Of a stretch of 10,690 nt of DNA, positions 6,588 through 10,690 are shown piece by piece; positions within the stretch are counted from its first letter, which is position 1, and every line of letters begins with the position of its first letter. Source of the DNA: CAZNTZ01 sp964576135 (GTDB taxonomy: Bacteria; Pseudomonadota; Alphaproteobacteria; Rs-D84). Below the pieces are notes generated by a model. That model was not told the DNA's origin. It saw only the letters and a program-made list of their open reading frames with translations, and made no database searches. A program made the position numbers and the translations under genes. Where the stretch lies: positions 1-10,690 of the forward strand of contig CAZNTZ010000022.1 in NCBI GenBank assembly GCA_964576135.1. The letters run 5' to 3'.

Positions 6588-7046
6588 ATGGATAAAGAAT
6601 TATTAGAACAAAAATGTCTAGAACTTTTAAAATTATCAAAGTTCATAGTTCGTTATTCAAAATCTTATGATTTTTTTATAAAGTTTAAGCCGTCTAACAA
6701 AATACCAATACAAAATATTTTAAAAGAAATTAATTTTAATTCTTGGGATTTTAAGACGCGTAATCCAGATATGATAACCGGAAAAACTTTGTATATGAGT
6801 CAGACTGCTTACATAGAGGTTTGCAAATGGTTTGATGATATTTTACCGAAACTTGGGCATGTACGTCCTAATGGTGATCTGTCTGATCATTTTCTGATGA
6901 TTTATAATAGTATTCAGGTAATAGATAAACAGCCTGTATTTAAAGAAATGGATAATATACTAAGAAGCAAAGCAGAGCATTTTGTGGTTATAGATGACAA
7001 AGTATCACATTATATGTATTTCTTAAAAAATGGACAAAGTCGCTAA
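6588..7046 (+). CDS. Unrecognised 152-residue protein, tandem paralogue A
   Basis: I do not recognise this family. The protein is soluble, with no signal peptide or membrane helix, is rich in Lys, Asp, Ile and Phe, and looks like a compact alpha/beta domain. By hand alignment it is about 40 percent identical along its whole length to the gene at 7097 (about 63 of 151 positions, one single-residue gap). Shared blocks include the start MDK..L.QKC.EL, FI.RYS, DF..KF.P, WDF.TR, TG.T, C.WFD.I, RP..DLS, VFK.MD, YMY and the final SR. The cysteine in QKC (Cys10) and the one before WFD are in both copies. It starts 42 bases after alaS with no terminator between, so it is probably co-transcribed with alaS. 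AAGAG (6577-6581) is 6 bases before the ATG. It has no glycine-rich C-Ala motif and is not a detached piece of AlaRS. Confidence 0.75.
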   Translation: MDKELLEQKCLELLKLSKFIVRYSKSYDFFIKFKPSNKIPIQNILKEINFNSWDFKTRNPDMITGKTLYMSQTAYIEVCKWFDDILPKLGHVRPNGDLSDHFLMIYNSIQVIDKQPVFKEMDNILRSKAEHFVVIDDKVSHYMYFLKNGQSR

Positions 7047-7064
7047 TTTTTAATTTATTCCCAG

Positions 7065-7096
7065 AGAGAGAATGTAAAAACGCATAAGGAATAAAA
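7065..7096 (+). repeat. Leader repeat, copy 2
   Basis: AGAGAGAATGT (7065-7075), then ATAAGGAATAAAA, followed by ATGGATAAAG. It is the counterpart of 6556-6587 with identical spacing to the start codon. AAGGA (7086-7090) is the ribosome-binding site. The duplication of the genes therefore included their upstream control sequence, or that sequence is under selection. Confidence 0.6.
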
Positions 7097-7552
7097 ATGG
7101 ATAAAGTTTTTCTGAATCAGAAATGTATTGAACTTGTAAATACTGCAGATTTTATTATTCGATATTCACAGCATAACGATTTTATTGTTAAATTTGATCC
7201 AAATAAAAAACCTGCTATTGAAAAAATATTCAATGATATTGAAATAGTTGCTTGGGATTTTTTGACACGCAAAGATTCTGTGACAGGGCGCACTTTTCAC
7301 ATGTGCACAGATACATATCTGGATACTTGTGCATGGTTTGATGTTATTTTTAAGAAATTTGGTCAAATTCGTCCAAGTGCAGATTTATCTGAAATTATGG
7401 TCGTGGCAACAAATAATATCCAAAGAGAAAACAAAAAACAGGTTTTTAAAGACATGGATGCAGCATTGCAAGCAGCAGCGTCGTCAAAGAAAATTGTTTA
7501 TGAAAAAACTCCTTATTACATGTATCAAATTCAACGCGCTGATTCACGATAG
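7097..7552 (+). CDS. Unrecognised 151-residue protein, tandem paralogue B
   Basis: Second copy of the family at 6588, 50 bases downstream of the first. It is soluble and about the same length, with the same block order: MDK..L.QKC.EL (1-13), FI.RYS (19-24), DF..KF.P (28-35), WDF.TR (53-58), TG.T (62-65), C.WFD.I, IRP..DLS, VFK.MD, YMY and terminal SR. The linkers between blocks differ freely, so the duplication is old and both copies seem to be under constraint. An alanine-rich run (DMDAALQAAASS) precedes the last strand, where copy A has a charged sequence. AAGGA (7086-7090) lies 6 bases before ATG and is a better ribosome-binding site than that of copy A. No function can be assigned; the position behind alaS is the only context. 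Confidence 0.75.
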   Translation: MDKVFLNQKCIELVNTADFIIRYSQHNDFIVKFDPNKKPAIEKIFNDIEIVAWDFLTRKDSVTGRTFHMCTDTYLDTCAWFDVIFKKFGQIRPSADLSEIMVVATNNIQRENKKQVFKDMDAALQAAASSKKIVYEKTPYYMYQIQRADSR

Positions 7553-7562
7553 TTTAAAAAAC

Positions 7563-7590
7563 TTGCATTTTTATAATAAAGTCATATAAT
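7563..7590 (+). promoter_or_regulatory. Candidate upstream promoter of rnj (P1)
   Basis: TTGCAT (7563-7568), preceded by C, 16 bases, TATAAT (7585-7590), an exact -10. A start near 7597 would open the transcript with the hairpin at 7595-7639. The CTTGCATTTTT string is also present before rpsD at 9565. Confidence 0.4.
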
Positions 7591-7594
7591 AATA

Positions 7595-7639
7595 GGGAAA
7601 TATGTTCGGATATCATTTTGATTATCCGGAAAAATTCCC
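7595..7639 (+). other. Long imperfect hairpin between the paralogue pair and rnj
   Basis: Outer stem GGGAA (7595-7599)/TTCCC (7635-7639), an A-rich internal loop, then an inner stem TTCGGATA (7605-7612)/TATCCGGA (7623-7630) with one G-U pair, capped by TCA/TGA around a TTT loop after one bulged T. Only a weak T-rich stretch (CTTTGTATCTTTAT) follows. It may be a poor terminator for the alaS unit or a structured element at the 5' end of an rnj transcript from P1. Confidence 0.4.
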
Positions 7640-7641
7640 CT

Positions 7642-7669
7642 TTGTATCTTTATCAGTGATTGGTATAAT
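7642..7669 (+). promoter_or_regulatory. Extended -10 promoter of rnj (P2)
   Basis: TGGTATAAT (7661-7669) is a perfect extended -10; TTGTAT (7642-7647) lies 16 bases before the hexamer. A start near 7676 gives a leader of about 109 bases with a small AGCC-GCAA-GGCT hairpin (7681-7692) capped by a GNRA-type loop. Confidence 0.55.
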
Positions 7670-7784
7670 GCAAACAGGTAAGCCGCAAGGCTGCAGATTC
7701 ACTTTTTGTAAACATTTTGATTTATAAATAATGAATTTGTGGTCTTGCACAACATAAACCATAAAAAAAGGAAAAATTTAAAAA

Positions 7785-9536
7785 ATGGTTAAAGTAAAAG
7801 AAAAAAAAGAAAATGCGAATGTTTCGCAGAATGTAAAAAATGATCCAGATGCAGTAAGTTTTTTTGCCCTTGGTGGATTGGAACACGTTGGACAAAATAT
7901 GTATGTTTACAAATACAAAGGTAAATATCTGATTGTTGACTGTGGTATGGGATTTTTAGAGGGTGAATACGAAGGTGCGGATACACGTTATTGCGACACC
8001 AGTTATTTAGAAAAATACAAAAAAGACGTTGTAGGGTTCGTTATAACACACGGTCACGAAGATCATACTGGTGGTTTGAAATTTATATGGCCAAAGTTTG
8101 GCTGTCCGATTTATTGTACAAGATTTGTTGAAAATTTTATGCGTAAAACATTCACAGGTTTCGGTATCGAAACCAAGCCAAATGATTTCATAGTCTTTGA
8201 TCATAATGGTGATAAATTTGATGTTGGCCCGTTCGGGATTGAAACATTTCACGTAAGCCATAGTGTACCAGAAGCAAATATGGTAATTATTAAAACCGAG
8301 CAGGGCAAAATTTTGCATTCTGGTGACTGGACTTTCAATGATGATAATCCGATTGAACCAAAAACAAACTATGCAAGACTTGCTGAAATTGGTTCAGACC
8401 CGGATTTGCTGGCGGTGGTTTGTGATTCAACAGAAATATCGCGTCAACCTGTTCAAACAACAGAGCGCGAAGTTTGTGACACACTTACAAAATTGATGAA
8501 AGATGCGCCAGGTCGTGTTTTAGTTACCGGTTATTCACGTTCTATATCACGTCTTAAAATGTTTTCAGAGGCTGCACGTGCGGCTGGTCGTGTTCCTTGT
8601 ATCAAAGAACGTTCCAGTTCACGTCCAGTCCCATATGTTGGATTGCCAGAATTTCGTGAAATTGGAATCGAATATGGATATTTGAACGAAGATGATTTAT
8701 TGCTTCACAAAGATATCAAAGATTTGCCAGCAGAAAAACAAGCAATTTTTTTGACCGGATCCCAAGGTGAAAAATATGCAATGTTAACACGTCTGGTCCA
8801 AGGGCAAGTAAAAGAATTAAAATTAGAACCAACAGATTTAGTAATCTTTTCTGCAATTATTATTCCTGGTCGTGAAAAAGACGTATCGTTCATGTATAAC
8901 AAATTGGCAAAATTGGGCGTTCATACACGCACAATATTTGATACCGATAAATTGCATGCAAACGGGCACGCAGGTCGACCGGAATTCGAACGTTTTTATG
9001 ACATGGTTCATCCGCAAACAATTATTCCAATGCACGGTGAATATGTTGCAGAAATGCTGAATGCTAAAATGGCTATGGAACGTGGCGGCGCAAAGCATAT
9101 GATGATTGTAAAAAATGGCGAAGTTGTTAACTTGAAACGTGGCCAAGCCCCTTATGTTTCTGAAACTGTTAAAACAGGATTTATTGTTATAGAAGGTGAA
9201 ACTGAACACGCAGGTGATTCACCAGTGTTCAAAGCACGTCGTAAAATGTTACTGCATGGTGCGGTTTTTGTAACAATGCCTGTGGATAAGAAAGGGTTTT
9301 TGAAAGGTGTTCCAGAAGTTTCTTCTTCGGGGATATTTGAAACTGATGCAACTGGATTTACCAAACGTCAGATTCAAATTGAAATTACGAATATTATGAA
9401 AGATATGGGTAAGGGCGAACGAAAATCCCCAGAAAACCTTAAGAAAGCGGTTCAAACTGCGGTGAATAAGGTTGTCAGACCGTTAATGGGTGAAGATAAA
9501 AAACCATCTGTTAATGTGCATTTTGTATTTAAATAA
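7785..9536 (+). CDS. rnj: Ribonuclease J
   Basis: A 583-residue metallo-beta-lactamase/beta-CASP ribonuclease that matures and degrades RNA in the cytoplasm as a 5'-3' exonuclease and endonuclease. The order of motifs is complete: FFALGGLEHVGQNMY (26-40), HGHEDH (89-94, two-zinc site), HVSHSVPEA (156-164, H159), HSGDW (178-182, D181), CDSTE (213-217), LTGSQGE (323-329), IPGREKD (360-366), HANGHAGRPE (391-400, H395) and PMHGEY (415-420, H417). A C-terminal domain follows from about 480. It is slightly longer than the usual 555 because of a lysine-rich N-terminal tail. The beta-CASP stretch TGYSRSISR (248-256) departs from the ASN-type motif I expect there, and the ERSSSRPVPYVGLP part is also divergent. 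AAAGGA (7767-7772) is 12 bases from the ATG, a long spacing. An A8 run occurs at 7801. A strong terminator follows. Confidence 0.93.
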   Translation: MVKVKEKKENANVSQNVKNDPDAVSFFALGGLEHVGQNMYVYKYKGKYLIVDCGMGFLEGEYEGADTRYCDTSYLEKYKKDVVGFVITHGHEDHTGGLKFIWPKFGCPIYCTRFVENFMRKTFTGFGIETKPNDFIVFDHNGDKFDVGPFGIETFHVSHSVPEANMVIIKTEQGKILHSGDWTFNDDNPIEPKTNYARLAEIGSDPDLLAVVCDSTEISRQPVQTTEREVCDTLTKLMKDAPGRVLVTGYSRSISRLKMFSEAARAAGRVPCIKERSSSRPVPYVGLPEFREIGIEYGYLNEDDLLLHKDIKDLPAEKQAIFLTGSQGEKYAMLTRLVQGQVKELKLEPTDLVIFSAIIIPGREKDVSFMYNKLAKLGVHTRTIFDTDKLHANGHAGRPEFERFYDMVHPQTIIPMHGEYVAEMLNAKMAMERGGAKHMMIVKNGEVVNLKRGQAPYVSETVKTGFIVIEGETEHAGDSPVFKARRKMLLHGAVFVTMPVDKKGFLKGVPEVSSSGIFETDATGFTKRQIQIEITNIMKDMGKGERKSPENLKKAVQTAVNKVVRPLMGEDKKPSVNVHFVFK

Positions 9537-9538
9537 AG

Positions 9539-9564
9539 AAATCCCGCAAATTGCGGGATTTTTT
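9539..9564 (+). terminator. Intrinsic terminator of rnj
   Basis: AAATCCCGC (9539-9547), loop AAATT, GCGGGATTT (9553-9561), and the U-tract continues to 9564. The 9-bp perfect stem starts 3 bases after the rnj stop codon. Confidence 0.9.
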
Positions 9565-9565
9565 C

Positions 9566-9594
9566 TTGCATTTTTAATAAAAACATAGTAGAGT
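9566..9594 (+). promoter_or_regulatory. Candidate rpsD promoter
   Basis: TTGCAT (9566-9571), preceded by C, 17 bases, TAGAGT (9589-9594). The -10 is weak, but the CTTGCATTTTT context matches the rnj P1 candidate, and the location between the rnj terminator and rpsD requires a promoter somewhere here. Confidence 0.35.
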
Positions 9595-9600
9595 CAGCAG

Positions 9601-9706
9601 GCTGGATAATCAGAACTGAATAATTTATGACGTCCTTTGGTCGTCGGATAAGATAAGGATTCTGTCAAACGTTCGGCACAAAACTTAAAACCAAAGGAAA
9701 ACAAAA
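9601..9706 (+). promoter_or_regulatory. Structured leader of rpsD
   Basis: About 105 bases of untranslated leader. A hairpin GACGtCC-TTT-GGtCGTC spans 9629-9645 (four pairs, a T-T mismatch, two pairs). CAGAA (9611-9615) can pair with TTCTG (9660-9664) to enclose it. AAAGGA (9693-9698) is 8 bases before the ATG. S4 represses its own operon in other bacteria by binding such leaders; that it does so here is inference. Confidence 0.35.
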
Positions 9707-10339
9707 ATGGCAAGAGCAGGCGCAAAGCGCAGCACGCGCAAACTCAAAATCGCCCGTCGTTTGGGCGTAAACCTGTGGGGTCAGGCTAAATCCCCATTTA
9801 ACAAACGTAAATATAAACCTGGTCAACATGGTCCAACAAGTCGCGGTGGAAATCAGTCTGATTTCGCAAAACAGATGCGCGCAAAACAAACGTTGAAAGG
9901 TTATTATGGAAATATCGGCGAAAAGAAATTCCGCGCGTATTATTTAGAAGCAGCAAATATGAAGGGTGACACACCACAAAACTTGATTGGTTTGTTGGAA
10001 CGCCGTTTGGATGCAGTTGTTTATCGTGCAAAATTAGCACCAACTGTTTTCAGTGCACGTCAATTAGTCAGCCATGGTCACGTATATGTTAACGGCAAAC
10101 GCGTTAAAATTTCGAGCTATACAGTTAAAACTGGTGACGAAATAACTATCAGCGACAAAGCAAAAAATATGCCATTGGTTGTTTTGGCTTTGGAATCTGC
10201 AGAACGTAATTTTACAGATTATGTAAAAACAGATTCTGCGAAGTTCAGTGCTACATTTATCAGAGTACCAGCATTCGAAGATGTTCCATATCAAGCCCAG
10301 ATGTTCCCAGAGCTTGTGGTTGAATATTATTCAAGATAA
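9707..10339 (+). CDS. rpsD: 30S ribosomal protein S4
   Basis: A 210-residue primary assembly protein of the small ribosomal subunit that binds the 5' domain of 16S rRNA. RRLGVNLWGQAKSP (17-30), YKPGQHG (36-42) and LRAKQ-type MRAKQTLKGYYGNIGEKKF form the N-terminal part; the zinc-binding cysteines of some S4 proteins are absent. The S4 RNA-binding domain is NLIGLLERRLDAVVYRAKLAPT plus SARQLVSHGHVYVNGKRV (about 92-132). The end LVVEYYSR is the alphaproteobacterial type. It is about five residues longer than the usual 205, mainly at the N terminus (MARAGAKRSTRK). AAAGGA at 8 bases supports the start. It is not linked to rpsK, rpoA or rplQ, so it is expressed on its own from a leader after the rnj terminator and ends in its own terminator. 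Confidence 0.97.
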   Translation: MARAGAKRSTRKLKIARRLGVNLWGQAKSPFNKRKYKPGQHGPTSRGGNQSDFAKQMRAKQTLKGYYGNIGEKKFRAYYLEAANMKGDTPQNLIGLLERRLDAVVYRAKLAPTVFSARQLVSHGHVYVNGKRVKISSYTVKTGDEITISDKAKNMPLVVLALESAERNFTDYVKTDSAKFSATFIRVPAFEDVPYQAQMFPELVVEYYSR

Positions 10340-10364
10340 AAATCGCCCGTTTGGGCGATTTTTT
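10339..10364 (+). terminator. Intrinsic terminator of rpsD
   Basis: AAAATCGCCC (10339-10348), loop GTTT, GGGCGATTTT (10353-10362), Ts to 10364. The perfect 10-bp stem begins on the last base of the rpsD stop codon. Confidence 0.92.
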
Positions 10365-10390
10365 AATGTATTAAATGACACAGTTTTTAC

Positions 10391-10420
10391 TTGCTGTAAA
10401 TGAAACAAAATTGTTATTAT
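10391..10420 (+). promoter_or_regulatory. Promoter of the Cys-rich protein gene
   Basis: TTGCTG (10391-10396), 18 bases, TATTAT (10415-10420), with TGT directly before the -10 (extended -10). A start near 10427 gives a leader of about 75 bases. It includes a TTTTG-TAT-CAAAA mini-hairpin (about 10433-10445) and a purine-rich AGAGAGAA (10484-10491) as the likely ribosome-binding site. Confidence 0.5.
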
Positions 10421-10500
10421 TTAAACACGGGGTTTTGTATCAAAATTTTACCAAAGTATATTTTGTCTAAAATGTTGGGTCAAAGAGAGAAAGCGTTATT

Positions 10501-10690
10501 ATGTTTCGTAATTTGAAAATTTTAATATTTTCATGTTTTACTATGTTTATAGTATCGAATGCTTTTGCTGCTGGGTACGCTTGTATCAAAGGTTATTCAA
10601 GTTGTATTAGCGGTTATTACCTGAGTGGTTCTTCTTGTCTTGCTTGTCCTGGTGGATGTACATGTTCTGGTGGAACTGCTGCCCCAGTGT
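10501..10690 (+). CDS. Secreted cysteine-rich surface protein, N-terminal part
   Basis: The reading frame starts at ATG 10501 and is still open at the right edge (63 full codons). Residues 1-23 are a typical signal peptide (MFRNLK, hydrophobic core ILIFSCFTMFIV, then SNAFA before AGYAC). The mature part is dense in cysteine and glycine: CIKGYSSCISGYYLSG, SSCLACPGGCTCSGGTAAP, seven cysteines in about 30 residues with CxxCPxxCxC spacing. Such Gly/Cys repeats look like extracellular, disulfide-bonded or EGF/VSP-like modules. From memory they are frequent in gut-dwelling uncultured alphaproteobacteria; I cannot name a family. It would be exported through Sec and exposed on the cell surface or in the periplasm. 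It has its own promoter after the rpsD terminator. Confidence 0.75.
   Translation, partial: MFRNLKILIFSCFTMFIVSNAFAAGYACIKGYSSCISGYYLSGSSCLACPGGCTCSGGTAAPV

Noticed and set aside
6588..7552. The two small genes as a split-off C-Ala domain of AlaRS
   Set aside because: They lack the glycine-rich GGR motif and coiled coil of C-Ala and show no visible similarity to it. Only the position suggests a link.
7796..7810. A-run near the rnj start as a programmed frameshift site
   Set aside because: The frame is intact through the A8 run and lysine codons explain it. No alternative frame product is evident.
1..10690. CRISPR arrays, insertion sequences, phage genes, toxin-antitoxin or other defence modules
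   Set aside because: No spaced repeats, transposase, integrase or defence-type domains were seen on either strand. The remaining long minus-strand frames are shadows of the genes listed.

Overview
The window is AT-rich bacterial DNA that looks alphaproteobacterial. Ribosomal protein S4 ends in the YSR tail usual for that class and sits as a lone gene outside the alpha operon. A bacterial RNase J is present, and several candidate promoters carry a CTTG-type -35. A secreted cysteine-rich protein with a CPxxCxC/GGTAAP pattern, and the compact gene layout, suggest one of the uncultured host-gut alphaproteobacteria of the RF32/Enterousia type. The placement is inferred from style and recalled family features, not from any search.

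Layout: (1) 1-1298, the tail of an unknown protein followed after one base by a secreted alkaline phosphatase of the PhoA superfamily. (2) 1312-2052 on the minus strand, a small-molecule-type SAM methyltransferase, divergent from (3) 2164-3381, a two-gene unit of a DUF318/ArsP-like permease and a 78-residue CxxC thioredoxin-fold protein; the divergent spacer has a perfect 11-bp inverted repeat. (4) 3461-3536, tRNA-Thr(UGU) with encoded CCA, then a GT-A-like glycosyltransferase whose ribosome-binding site lies in a hairpin. (5) 4434-7552, alaS read from a near-consensus promoter and followed by two tandem, paralogous, unrecognised genes of about 150 codons. (6) 7785-9536, rnj (RNase J) with two candidate promoters, a structured leader and a strong terminator. 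(7) 9707-10339, rpsD with a leader and a strong terminator. (8) From 10501 to the window end, the start of a secreted Cys-rich protein. The longest gene-free stretch is 232 bases (7553-7784).

Most genes are housekeeping (alaS, rnj, rpsD, tRNA-Thr). The unusual points are an alanyl-tRNA synthetase that stops right after its editing domain and lacks the whole C-Ala domain, and the tandem paralogues next to it, each preceded by a copy of the same leader at identical spacing. The permease/CxxC pair is a plausible metal or metalloid efflux unit. The exported phosphatase and the Cys-rich protein show investment in the cell surface.
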